Positions 1-9,141 of a stretch of 64,000 nt of DNA are shown piece after piece. Both the position numbers and the translations under genes were made by a program. This stretch comes from Vulcanisaeta sp. JCM 14467 (lineage in GTDB: Archaea > Thermoproteota > Thermoprotei > Thermoproteales > Thermocladiaceae), in NCBI RefSeq assembly GCF_001316245.1, contig NZ_BBDM01000009.1, forward strand, positions 46,311 through 110,310. Direction: 5' to 3'. Numbering within the stretch: the first letter of the stretch is position 1; each line of letters opens with the position of its first letter. The notes under the pieces are model-generated. The model was not told where the DNA came from and did no database searches. It saw nothing but the letters and a program-made list of their open reading frames with translations.

Positions 1-1
1 A

Positions 2-304
2 TTAGTTAATGACTCAACAATAGGTAATAAGCTTATTGATGAGATAACGATAACCAACGTAAAGAACGTATCAATATACTACCTGGTAAACAGCATAATA
101 AGTAACACATCAAATATTAAAAGACCAGACATAATACTCGGTAATAGCTCATTCCTGGTGGGGTATTATAAAGATAGTAAGATGCTGTACATTTACCTAT
201 GTAGACTATGCGAAAAGAACTGCGCATTAACGTATTCATCATGCGACAATCGCTGTCGGTTAATTAATGAATTGAGTAGAGATATTTCAAATCTAGTAAA
301 ATGA
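2..304 (+). CDS. C-terminal part of a Cys-rich regulator, paralog of the gene at 6284 (partial)
   Basis: The reading frame is open from the left edge and ends at TGA 302-304, giving about 100 residues. It closely follows the C-terminal third of the winged-helix protein at 6284-7072: both have a YYLV/HYLI helix, a short beta region containing ILGN or LIGN, then CRLC-x3-C and two further cysteines. The N-terminal DNA-binding part lies outside the window, so its regulator role is inferred from the paralog. The cysteines could bind a metal or sense redox or sulfur state, but nothing here proves that. It reads toward the sulfate-reduction operon and is separated from it by an AT-rich gap of about 200 bases. 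Confidence 0.7.
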   Translation, partial: LVNDSTIGNKLIDEITITNVKNVSIYYLVNSIISNTSNIKRPDIILGNSSFLVGYYKDSKMLYIYLCRLCEKNCALTYSSCDNRCRLINELSRDISNLVK

Positions 305-468
305 TTGAAATTAATTGTTATATTTCGAAAAATATTAATATTTGTTGGGGGAAATTTAAGTATTATATAATTAATTGTGAGTATGATTTAAGAATTAATA
401 TTATATTTAACTGTATTCATTATTATATATTATAATTTATATGCTATCATGCAAGCTTTCACAATCCA

Positions 469-480
469 TGTGGAATAAAT
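469..480 (+). promoter_or_regulatory. TGTGGAATAAAT promoter element upstream of the apr/sat operon
   Basis: This 12-mer lies 43 bases before the preferred ATG at 512. The same core TGTGGAAT with similar spacing precedes the genes at 9899, 10605 and 11461. A T-rich TATA-like stretch follows at about 482-491. The position just upstream of the TATA box suits an extended BRE or an activator site. The rest of the 305-511 gap is AT-rich and also holds a 14-base palindrome, AAATATTAATATTT, at 330-343, which could be chance in such sequence. Confidence 0.5.
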
Positions 481-511
481 GATTTTTTTAACTAAGGTAA
501 TATGTTGGTTG

Positions 512-1371
512 ATGATTGAGCTGTACCTACCAATACCGCATGTGTGGATAATATATGGCGCCATAGCCCTGGTCATAGAGATGGTGATAGGCTTCGCGGT
601 TGAGATAAGTAGAGGCGTGCTTGCCCTTTCAAATCTAAGTACGGTACTGCCGATAAAGGGGCCAACGAGGAGTTGGAGCTCGGCTGGCGCCTTTATCGCT
701 GGCTTGATCACGGCGTTTTTATACCCATTCTATGGTGCTCCAATGACTTCATGTCACACGCAGTCATCATACCTCAGTAAGCCTAGGATTAAGGCTGTGG
801 CCCATGCACTGGTTTGGTGGGGTTTCGTGTTTGCGGCCATATCGACGGTATTAGGCTTTATCTATGATGAGTGGGTTACGAGTGACGTACCTGGTCTCGT
901 GGCTTTTATACCGGGTGGTAAGCTTGGACCATGGGTCCGTATGCCGTCATTGGTACTGGCGCCGTTGGTGGAGTATTGATAATAATTGGATTTGTACTAA
1001 TGATGATTGCCAGGTGGCAGGGGACTAGGCCTATAGGTGAACCTGCCGTCACTGACTTCTTCCTCTGGACGGCATTCTTCGTGTCACTAAGTGGGTTTGC
1101 CGTAATGGGTGTTGAGTTGACGATACCCACTAATTACTATGCATTAGCCACGGCATTTAGCATGCACATATTCCTCGTGGCGATGATGTTCGCCACAATG
1201 CCCTGGACTAAGTTTGGCCATGCAATATACATGTACATATGGCAGCTCTATGATAGGTATAGGACGTGGAAGGGCGTGGAGCCTAGGCTGCTTGGACCGT
1301 GGAGCGGTGAGTTGGCGGAGAAAGCACTGCATTCTCATCACCCGAGTCATTCAAGTAAGGTGAGCGCCTGA
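512..1371 (+). CDS. membrane subunit associated with APS reductase (QmoC/AprM-like), frameshifted
   Basis: A polytopic membrane protein of about 285 residues that probably passes electrons between the quinone pool and APS reductase. Several hydrophobic helices alternate with short loops. A conserved-looking His sits in AHALVWWGFVFAAIS, a possible heme b ligand as in NarI/QmoC cytochrome b domains. The frame breaks near 930, where one base seems missing (GGKLGP then MGPYAV). I prefer ATG 512 over the ATG at 479, because the promoter element at 469-480 would otherwise touch the start codon. It is the first gene of the operon and is followed after 10 bases by aprB. Its place directly before aprBA matches the aprM arrangement of some bacteria. 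The assignment to QmoC or AprM is an inference from position and topology. Confidence 0.6.
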
Positions 1372-1381
1372 GGTGGTGGGC

Positions 1382-1870
1382 ATGCCCTCCTACGTAATCC
1401 CAGCTAAGTGCACGGGTTGTGGGGACTGCGTCAACATATGCCCAAGCCACATAATGAGGTTCACGAAATCAGGAATATTCGGCAGGAAGGCGTATAATGC
1501 AGAGCCAGAATCCTGCTGGGAGTGCTACAATTGCGTTAAGCACTGCCCACAGGGCGCCGTTCAGATCAGGGGTTACATGGACTTCACACCAATGGGTGGT
1601 GCGGTTGAGGTTTATAGGGATGAGAAGACGAACAGGGTTTACTGGACGATTAGGTATAGGAATGGCACGGTTAAGTACTTCGTATTCCCAATAAGGACGA
1701 CGCCCTGGGGCTCAATAAAGCCACCAACAGAGTACCCAGAGCCACCAAAGGAGTTCCTGAGGACGCCGTACCTATCCTGCGAGCATGAGCAGCTTGGCGG
1801 TAATAAGCTAGGTGTTGAGCTGCCCAGGATGAAAGTTCCTGAGGTGGTTAAGGCCGAGGTGAGGGGGTGA
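1382..1870 (+). CDS. aprB: adenylylsulfate (APS) reductase beta subunit
   Basis: Iron-sulfur subunit of dissimilatory APS reductase. It carries electrons to the FAD of AprA for APS reduction to sulfite and AMP in the cytoplasm. Two 4Fe-4S motifs are visible near the N-terminus: C-x2-C-x2-C-x3-C in CTGCGDCVNICP and again in CWECYNCVKHCP. A tail of about 90 residues then wraps AprA in known structures. Length, about 162 residues, fits the family. ATG 1382 is preferred over upstream GTG codons because GAGGTGG lies just before it as a ribosome binding site. The stop is followed after 4 bases by aprA. Confidence 0.93.
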   Translation: MPSYVIPAKCTGCGDCVNICPSHIMRFTKSGIFGRKAYNAEPESCWECYNCVKHCPQGAVQIRGYMDFTPMGGAVEVYRDEKTNRVYWTIRYRNGTVKYFVFPIRTTPWGSIKPPTEYPEPPKEFLRTPYLSCEHEQLGGNKLGVELPRMKVPEVVKAEVRG

Positions 1871-1874
1871 GAGC

Positions 1875-3778
1875 ATGGTGAGGGTTAGGTACGTAGACGC
1901 GGACATCCTAATTATCGGCGGTGGAATGGCTGGTAGTGGAGCTGCGTGGGAGACGAGGTATTGGTGCAGGAACTGCAGGATTGTGCTCGCCGAGAAGGCC
2001 AACATTAATAGGAGCGGCGCGGTGGCGATGGGGCTTTCGGCAATAAACACGTACCTGGGGCTCAAGTGCAAGGAGAATACCGTGGAGGACTACGTGAAGT
2101 ACGTTAGGGGCGACTTAATGGGCATTGTTAGGGAGGACCTCGTCTACGATTACGCGAGACACGTTGACTCAACAGTCCACCTATTCGATGAATGGGGCTT
2201 ACCGATATGGCCCGAGCCTAAGACTGGATGCTACGTGAGGGAGGGTAAGTGGCAGATAATGATTCATGGGGAGTCTTACAAGCCGATAGTGGCTGAGGCG
2301 GCTAGAAAGGCCCTTGGTGACGAGAATATATTCAATAGGGTAATGGTGACCCACTTACTGAAGAGCCCGAGCAATCCTAACAGGGTTGTTGGTGCCATAG
2401 GTTTCAACGTGAATGATGGCACCTTCTATGTATTTAGGGCAAAGGCGACAATACTTGCTGCTGGAGGTGGTTCACAAATCTATAGGCCGAGGTCGCAGGG
2501 TGAGGGGCTTGGCAGGAGTTGGTACCCACCATGGTCCTCGGCCTCCTCATACGGTATGCTGATTGAGGCTGGGGCGGTCATGACAATGATGGAGGCAAGG
2601 TTCGTAGTCCCCAGGTTCAAGGATGGCTATGGACCAGTGGGTGCTTATCAGCTATTATTAAAGACGAGGATTAGCAATGCCTACGGGCAGGACTTCTGGA
2701 AGCCACACATTGATGAGATTAGGAAGTTATACGGCGGTAAGGGTAACTATGTCGATTTACCAATAACACCAACAACACTTAGGGTCTTTGCCCAACGCCT
2801 TGAGTGGATAGCTGGCCGTGGCCCAAGCCTAATGAGGACTGACGAGACAGTTAAGAAGGCACGGAGAGTGAGGCAATAGCCTATGAGGACTTCCTGGACA
2901 TGACAATAAGCCAGGTGGTCATATGGGCTGGGCAGAATCATGAGCCGTCAGAGAGACCTTACGAAGTAATTACTACGGAGCCCTACGTAATGGGCAGCCA
3001 TGCCACTGAGTGCGGTGCGTGGGCCAGCGGCCCTGATGATTTAGCACCTAAGAAGATCGAGGGCTTACCTGATGATAGAAGATACCAGTACTACTGGGGC
3101 TACAATAGGATGACAACACTCGACGGTTTGTTCTGCGCTGGTGATGCATGCGGCGCTAACCCACATAAGTTTAGCAGTGGTTCATTTACCGAAGGTAGGT
3201 TAGCAGGTAAATCAGCCGTACTATACATAATGGATCATAGTGATGAGAAGGTGGAGGTTGATAAGACACAGGTTGACTCGTTAATAGCTAAGATAATGGA
3301 GCCACTGGAGCGTTGGGAGAAGGGTAAGTACAACGTGGTTACGGGCCCGAGCTACATGCACCCGGTAGACCCGACCAAGATGTATTGGAAACAAGGCCTG
3401 TTTAGGCTTCAGAAGATAATGGATGAATGCGCAGGTGGTTGGTCCAATTATTACATGACCAACGAAGTCATGCTCAATAGGGGCTTAGAACTACTGCAAT
3501 TTCTTAAGGAGGACTTCATAAGGTATGCTGCTGCTCAAGACTGGCATGAGTTAATGAGGATTTGGGAGCTTTGGCATAGGATATTGACTGCGGAGGCCGT
3601 GGTAAGGCACATGCTGTTTAGGAAGGAGACCAGGTGGCCTGGCTACTACGTCAGGGCGGACTACCCGGCGCTGGATGATGATAATTGGCATGCGTTCGTT
3701 AACTCGAGGTATGATGCAAGGACTGGGCAGTGGGAGTTATGGAAGGTACCCGTGATCCACATAATAGAGTTCCCGTGA
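1875..3778 (+). CDS. aprA: adenylylsulfate (APS) reductase alpha subunit, frameshifted
   Basis: Catalytic FAD subunit of dissimilatory APS reductase (APS + 2 e- to sulfite + AMP, reversible). The N-terminus has the dinucleotide fold GGGMAGSGAA, then family sequence such as INRSGAVAMGLSAINTYLG. The repaired length of about 634 residues is normal. The frame breaks near 2858: restoring one G in the GG run gives AAG AAG GGC ACG GAG and continues as KGTESEAIAYEDFLDM into the second half. The two halves together cover the whole family, so this is one gene. A ribosome binding site, GGGGTGA, precedes ATG 1875. It lies between aprB and sat with spacings of a few bases, which indicates one transcript. 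Confidence 0.93.
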
Positions 3779-3788
3779 GGTGATGGGC

Positions 3789-5162
3789 ATGAGTCTCAAG
3801 GTCTACACGCCACCACCCCATGGCGGTAAACTCGTGGATGCGGTGATTAAGGATAGGGATAAGGCAGTTAACATGGCCGCTGGAGCGATACCGTACGATA
3901 TAAGGGCGACTAGGGATCCAGTGAGTGGTCTGCCCATTAGGAATGTTTATAGGGAGATCATGTCCATCGCTTACGGCTTCTTCAGCCCGCTGGACAGGTT
4001 CATGACTAGGAATGAGGTTGAGAACGTACTTAGGGAGAGGAGATTACTCGATGGTTGGTTATTCCCATTTCCAATAATATTCGATATTGCCGAGGACGAC
4101 CTTAAGAAGCTTGGTATTAAGGAGGGTGATAGGTTATTGCTCAGGCTTAAGGGTCAGCCATTTGCGGTGCTCGATGTTGAGGAGGTTTGGAGGTTCGACG
4201 AAGGACTTGGCTGATAGGACATTTGGGACTCCTGATAGGAATCCTGAGGTTGTTAGGAAGAAGTTTGATGAGAAGCACCCAGGCTGGTTAATATACAGGA
4301 GTATGACCGGTATCGCGCTGGCTGGTAAAGTGTATGTGATCAATGAGCCAGTATTCAAGGAGCCGTACAATAGATTCTGGTACCCACCGGCTAAGTCCCG
4401 TGAGGAGATACAGAGGAGGGGCTGGAGGACCGTGATTGCTCACCAGACCAGGAATGTACCGCACACCGGGCATGAACACCTAATGAAGAACGCGGCTTAC
4501 CTCGGGGATATTGAGCCATGCCATGGAATACTAGTTAATGCTATAATTGGTGCTAAGAGACTTGGCGACTTCGTCGATGAGGCAATACTCGAGGGTCATG
4601 AGGCGCTCAATAAGTATGGTTACATAAGCCCGAAGAGGCACATGGTAACCTTCACGCTTTGGGACATGAGGTATGGTAATCCACTTGAGTCGTTGCTCCA
4701 CGGCATCATTAGGCAGAACATGGGCTGTACGCACCACATGTTCGGTAGGGATCATGCAGCCGTCGGCGACTACTACGACCCATACGCAACACAAATACTC
4801 TGGGAAAAGGGAATACCGAGCTTCGGCCTCAATGCACCGCCCTACGACCTGGATAAGGGCTTAAGATAAGGCCTGTGAATATCAAGGAGTTCTGGTACTG
4901 CCCGAAGTGCGGTGAAATTGCCTACAGCGACACGTGCGCCCACACTGACATAGCCCAGAGGTTTAGTGGTAGTTTCATTAGGGGCTTGATTGCGGAGGGT
5001 ATTGAACCGCCGCCAATAATCTTTAGGCCCGAGGTTTATAGGGTGATTGTTAAGTGGTGGAGGGTCTATGGTTATCCATTCGTTAATAGGAAGTACCTAG
5101 AGTTAAAAGAGAGGGAGCTTGAGGTTGATGTACCACCGATGGAGGTGCCGTTGAGGAGGTGA
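3789..5162 (+). CDS. sat: ATP sulfurylase (sulfate adenylyltransferase), two frameshifts
   Basis: Activates sulfate with ATP to APS, the substrate of AprBA. The nucleotide-binding motifs are clear: QTRNVPHTGHE (QxRNxxHxxH type) and the GRDHAAVGDYYDPY loop. The C-terminal part has the zinc-ribbon-like CPKCGEIAYSDTC and SGSFIRGL seen in archaeal enzymes. The frame breaks near 4200 (one extra or two missing bases) and near 4862 (one missing base, GLK-IRPVNIKEF). Repaired, it is about 457 residues, the usual archaeal length. GAGGTGATGGGCATG gives a ribosome binding site just before ATG 3789; ATG 3783 is the alternative. The last piece could be misread as a separate small zinc-ribbon protein, but its sequence is the normal Sat C-terminus. 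Confidence 0.93.
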
Positions 5163-5167
5163 TGGGT

Positions 5168-5534
5168 ATGCCCTACAAGATATCCGTAATACTGGACAAA
5201 TCAAGGCTTGAGAGAATAAAGGAACACCACTAGAGAAGTTGATTAAGGATCTATATGGTGGTTACCTGAAGGTAATCGAGCTTGACGTTCCCGATGACAT
5301 TGCCCAGAGGATCCTTAAGGAGTTCCCGAGGCTAGGATTGATGCCAGGGGTTTCATTGAGGAGACTCCAGTGGTCTTTAAGAGGGAGTTATTCGAGGTTA
5401 TTGCCCAGTTGAGGAGTGTTGGTAGGGAGGTCTTTGAGGAATTGCTGAAGCCTAATAGGCTAAGCAGGATTAAGGAGTTAGCCGCTAAGGAGGAGGAGTA
5501 TTTGCCGCCGCCTGCATTGCCTGAGGAGAAGTGA
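5168..5534 (+). CDS. small unrecognised protein of the apr/sat operon, frameshifted
   Basis: A protein of about 120 residues that starts 5 bases after sat with the same start context as sat (GGAGGTGATGGGTATG), so it is very likely co-transcribed. The frame has to be repaired near 5218 and 5330, each time by one added base. The product begins MPYKISVILDKSRLERIKE, has a mixed middle (GGYLKVIELDVPDDIAQRI), then an Arg/Glu-rich helical stretch and a Pro-rich end, YLPPPALPEE. No cysteines, membrane segments or known motifs are visible. I do not recognise the family. Operon position suggests an accessory role in sulfate activation or APS reductase assembly. Confidence 0.6.
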
Positions 5535-5595
5535 GGGTGTTTATTTTCCGTAAAAATTATTGATATGGTTTCCCTTTTTCATTTAGGTCTTGATT

Positions 5596-6176
5596 ATGTT
5601 CCGTAACTACGAGGAGGAGGTTATTAGGGCATTAAGGGAGGAGCTTAAGAGACAGGGCATTAGCATTACTGATGAACAAATCGATAAGGTGAGGATGTGC
5701 ATAAACGAGTTGAGGAGAAGGCATATACGCTAAGTCAGGTTAGGGAGGTTGCCAGGTTAATGGCTCAAATTCTTTCTGAGGTCTCACTAACAGCACTGGG
5801 TATGGAGGATGTTAGGCATTTTCTATCAACATTCAGTTCATGCAGATTGACTGGGTTTCAATTACGTAGGCACGAATCGATTTACTGCCCAATAATGGTA
5901 CCCAGAGACTTCATAGGTATTTCACTAATTACGATATCGACACAGTTGGGTAATGTAACCCTGATAATAAGGAGGGTTGGTGAACCTATAAGCGATAATG
6001 CGTATTACGCAGAGGATGTAATACTCCTTGGCTACTTCGATGTAAGTAATGTCGTGTGGTCCCAAAGGTTCGACCCAGGGATTTACCTAATCGAGGTTAA
6101 TAACTCATATGGCGATAACGTTAATGTAACTGTAGACGTGATGACGTGCGTATTAAGCGTTAGGAAAGGTCCTTAA
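5596..6176 (+). CDS. unrecognised protein downstream of sat, probable frameshift
   Basis: Two overlapping frames appear to be one gene of about 190 residues. The first (from ATG 5596) encodes an acidic helix, NYEEEVIRALREELKRQG. The second continues from about 5697 with KAYTLSQVREVARLMAQIL. One missing base near 5690 would join them. The C-terminal half looks beta-rich (LGNVTLIIRRVGEP, NNSYGDNVNVTVDV), like a small immunoglobulin-type fold. No signal peptide is visible. It follows the previous gene by about 60 bases, in which T-rich stretches could terminate or attenuate the operon. Function unknown. If the join is wrong, a 45-residue and a 159-residue protein overlap here. Confidence 0.5.
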
Positions 6177-6218
6177 GGCGTTAATAAATCTCCCTTACTT
6201 ATAAGGCTATTATTTTAA

Positions 6219-6261
6219 TGCATCTTATGCACTAATAGAATCGTATTTATTCAGCTGAATA
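6219..6261 (+). promoter_or_regulatory. palindromes in the promoter of the regulator at 6284
   Basis: TATTCAGCTGAATA at 6248-6261 is a perfect 14-base palindrome centred about 29 bases before ATG 6284, over the expected TATA/start region. Just upstream, TGCAT-CTT-ATGCA at 6219-6231 is a second inverted repeat. Such sites in front of a regulator gene suggest autoregulation; this is an inference. Confidence 0.4.
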
Positions 6262-6283
6262 TATACATAGTTGATGAAATACC

Positions 6284-7072
6284 ATGTCAATGAATAAGTC
6301 CCTGATCGACCATGGCTATGATAAAGGCATTCAATTATTACGGCAAGGTCTCCTGGCTGAGATGGCTATTGACGATGCAATTAAGGAATTACTGGTTTAT
6401 ATTATTTATAATGAACCAATAACATTATATAAAATTTCCAAGAATACGAAATTCGCAATCTCAACAGTGTATAAGAAGGCCAAGAGAATGGTTCAATATG
6501 GGTTAATAAAACCACTGAGTATTTATGGAACTAGTAATGAGAGATGCGCATATGTATCAACAGTTAAGGGATTACTAACGTGTCTGACCCTTAATTGTAT
6601 TGACGATAGGAATATCATCATTAATAAATTATGCCAGAAATGGCGATTGAGGAATTACTGCTGCCAAAGGATTGTAAGCATAGTACGTGTATTACCCATA
6701 TTGATAAGCATTGATAATGAGATCATGAGGATGATAGACGATCCTAAGGCCATTATGGCATCAATACTTGAACATAAGGATCAACTAAAGCTCCTAATTA
6801 ATGACCATGAATTGTTTAATGATGTGATTAATACAGCCATGCATTACTTAATTAGTAGGTTGATCATTGATGGCGGCATAATCACGAAATCCTCAATCCT
6901 AATTGGTAATGAAAAATTTGTGGTTAATCTAAGCCTTGGCGGCACTGCATATATCTACACGTGCAGGCTTTGTGGGAAATTATGCGCAGGAATGAGGATA
7001 TCCGTTCATAATACTAAGTGTGTCTTATTAAATGTAATTAAGGAGTTAGGGATTGATGATATTTCGGGGTGA
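6284..7072 (+). CDS. winged-helix regulator with a C-terminal cysteine cluster
   Basis: About 262 residues. Residues 25-90 form a winged helix-turn-helix (ITLYKISKNTKFAISTVYKK as recognition region, then MVQYGLIKPL). A helical middle follows, with a CLTLNC pair and an RNYCC pair. The C-terminus has CRLCGKLC followed by another Cys. The cysteine layout suggests an Fe-S cluster, zinc or thiol switch, but this cannot be decided from sequence. It lies right behind the apr/sat operon, and the end of a paralog lies right before that operon. This suggests a pair of regulators for sulfate reduction. A palindrome overlaps its promoter. Confidence 0.7.
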   Translation: MSMNKSLIDHGYDKGIQLLRQGLLAEMAIDDAIKELLVYIIYNEPITLYKISKNTKFAISTVYKKAKRMVQYGLIKPLSIYGTSNERCAYVSTVKGLLTCLTLNCIDDRNIIINKLCQKWRLRNYCCQRIVSIVRVLPILISIDNEIMRMIDDPKAIMASILEHKDQLKLLINDHELFNDVINTAMHYLISRLIIDGGIITKSSILIGNEKFVVNLSLGGTAYIYTCRLCGKLCAGMRISVHNTKCVLLNVIKELGIDDISG

Positions 7073-7137
7073 AGGTTTTACATGCCATGTGTAATAACCA
7101 TTATTTAATCACCATATCTCATTAGTCCAGGTAATGG

Positions 7138-7791
7138 GTGATCATTATCCCAATTTACGTGGTTGGTGTAGGTCCCTGGGACCCTGACTTAATAACTATA
7201 AAGGCAATTAAGGTATTAAGTAAAGCTGACGTTGTATTTTACGGATCATTAGTCAATGAGGGGGTCATAAACAGATACGCACCCAACGCCAGGAGGGTCT
7301 TCATGGGCCATGTAAGGGGCGATGCGCATAGGGAGTACGTGGCCGAGGCAATAAGGCTAGCGCGGAAAGGTCTTAACGTGGTCTTCCTCAAGAATGGTGA
7401 CCCGGTGGTATTTGGTAGGGGTGTTGAGATTTGTAGGGAGGCCCTACGCAACGGAATACCCTGCGAGATAATTCCTGGAGTCAGTAGTTTCACGGCGGCT
7501 GCTGCCAGGTACATGATTGAGTTGAGTGGTGTGGTGGCTTTGATTGCGTACCCGAACATTAACAATGACGTTAATGCCGATGTTAAGGTTATCTTCATGG
7601 GTACGAACATGATTAAGGAATTAGTTAGTAAGCTAGATGATAATCATGAAATGATTGTCGTTAGCAGGGTTACTTATCCAGACGAGGAATTCAAAAGACT
7701 TCGACCAGGTTCTAATGTCATTGATAATGCTAAGTCTCCATCGTTAATCTTCATATTGAGGCGTGGTGACCATGGAGGTAACAGTACCTAG
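7138..7791 (+). CDS. tetrapyrrole methylase, probable uroporphyrinogen-III C-methyltransferase
   Basis: SAM-dependent tetrapyrrole methylase of about 217 residues. Family motifs are present in order: YVVGVGPWDPDLITIKAIK (the GxGxGxxxLLT loop variant), DVVFYGSLV, VVFLKNGDPVVFGRG (GDP motif) and IIPGVSSFTAAAA. The best fit is uroporphyrinogen-III methylation toward precorrin-2 and siroheme. Cobalamin-pathway methylases have the same fold. The GTG start at 7138 keeps the conserved first strand. It overlaps the CbiA-type gene by about 20 bases, so the two are translationally linked. Next to apr/sat, it most likely feeds siroheme to dissimilatory sulfite reductase, which is not in this window. Confidence 0.78.
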   Translation: MIIIPIYVVGVGPWDPDLITIKAIKVLSKADVVFYGSLVNEGVINRYAPNARRVFMGHVRGDAHREYVAEAIRLARKGLNVVFLKNGDPVVFGRGVEICREALRNGIPCEIIPGVSSFTAAAARYMIELSGVVALIAYPNINNDVNADVKVIFMGTNMIKELVSKLDDNHEMIVVSRVTYPDEEFKRLRPGSNVIDNAKSPSLIFILRRGDHGGNST

Positions 7792-9141
7792 GCTCGTGAT
7801 AGCTTCGTACAAGGGTAAGAATGGTAAAACCACGGTAACACTGGCACTGGCGTATGCCCTAATCAAGACTGGGTTTAGGGTATCAATGTTTAAGGTTGGG
7901 CCTGACTACATAGACCCAAGCTACCACTCAGTAATCACTGGTACACCCAGTAGGAATTTGGATTACGTATTGATGGGTGATAAGGTAATAACGAGGTTCT
8001 ACAGGTACTCACTTAACTCGGACATAGCAATCATAGAGGGTGTCTCGGGACTCTACGACAGTGTTGATGGGGTCAGCGAGGTGGGTAGCACCGCCCAGGT
8101 GGCTAAGCTCCTCAGGGCGCCGGTTGTCCTGGTCATTAACGGTGAGAGGATTAATAGGACCGTGAGGGCAATAATTAGGGGGTTAAGGGACTTCGACAGT
8201 GATGTGAAGATTGTTGGTGCAGTCGTGACTAATACCACGGAGAGGCAGGTTGATAAGTTAAGGATTGCGGTGGAGGGTGAGGGCCTTGAGTTCCTGGGTT
8301 ATGTGCCTAGGAGTGATGAGCTTGAGGAGGTCATGCAGTATAGGCATTTGGGACTGATGCATGCTGGGGAGGTTGATAAGCAATACCTTGTCAAGGTGTT
8401 CAGTGAGACTTCGAGGTTCATAGATGTTAATAAGGTTGTTAAGGTTGCCAGGGAATACTCGGAGGCAATCGATGTGAGGAGTGACGAGGGGCTGAATAAT
8501 ACTGAGCCGCCTAGTAATGATTTAAGGGTTGGTATACTGGGTGGTAGGGTATTCACGTTCTATTACCCAGAGGTAATAGAGAGGATTCAAGCATTTATGA
8601 GCAATATCAGATTCATAGACCCGGAGATAGATCAAGAACTCGGTGATATAAATCTATTACTGATTGGTGGTGGTTTCCCCGAGGTTTATGGGAAGTACCT
8701 TGAGAGGAATAGGGCCTTGAGGCTGATGTGCGTAGGTTCATAGACTCGGGTAAGTACCTATACGCCGAGTGTGGAGGCTTGATGTACCTGACGAACTCAA
8801 TAATATACAATAATGAGGAGTATGAGATGGTTGGCGCCATAGACGCGGTGACAGTGATGCACAAAAGACCAGTTTGGTATGGTTATGCAAGGGCGAGGAT
8901 CATTAAAGATTCAATAATTGGCGGATCCGGCACGGTGTTGATGGGTCACGAATTCCACTACTCATCATTGATTCTCCATGGGGGTTACGACTTCGTGATT
9001 AGGTATGAAAGGGGTGCGGGGATTAATGGGTATGACGGTTTTCAGGTGAATAATGCCTACGCCCACTACCTGCACATCCACCCAGACACGTATGACGTAA
9101 TTGGCAGGATAATCAAGAGGCTCCTGGATCATGAGAATTAA
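7772..9141 (+). CDS. CbiA/CobB-type amidase (cobyrinate a,c-diamide synthase family), frameshifted
   Basis: Two-domain glutamine-dependent amidase of about 456 residues. The N-terminal P-loop domain starts VIASYKGKNGKTTVTLALA and contains KVGPDYIDPSYH and EGVSGLYDS. The C-terminal triad-type glutamine amidotransferase domain has YAECGGLMYLT with the catalytic Cys and HEFHYSS with the His. The frame breaks near 8735, just before the AECGG motif; one missing base explains it. In sulfate reducers a CbiA relative, DsrN, amidates siroheme for dissimilatory sulfite reductase. The overlap with the methylase and the apr/sat context make that role attractive, but a cobalamin role is equally possible by sequence. 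ATG 7772 is preferred over the upstream GTGs. Confidence 0.82.

Noticed and set aside
330..343. Operator AAATATTAATATTT upstream of the apr/sat operon
   Set aside because: A perfect palindrome, but of A and T only in a very AT-rich gap and without a second copy, so chance is a good explanation.
4875..5162. A separate small zinc-ribbon gene after sat
   Set aside because: Its sequence (FWYCPKCGEIAYSDTC, SGSFIRGL) is the normal C-terminus of archaeal ATP sulfurylase, joined by one missing base.
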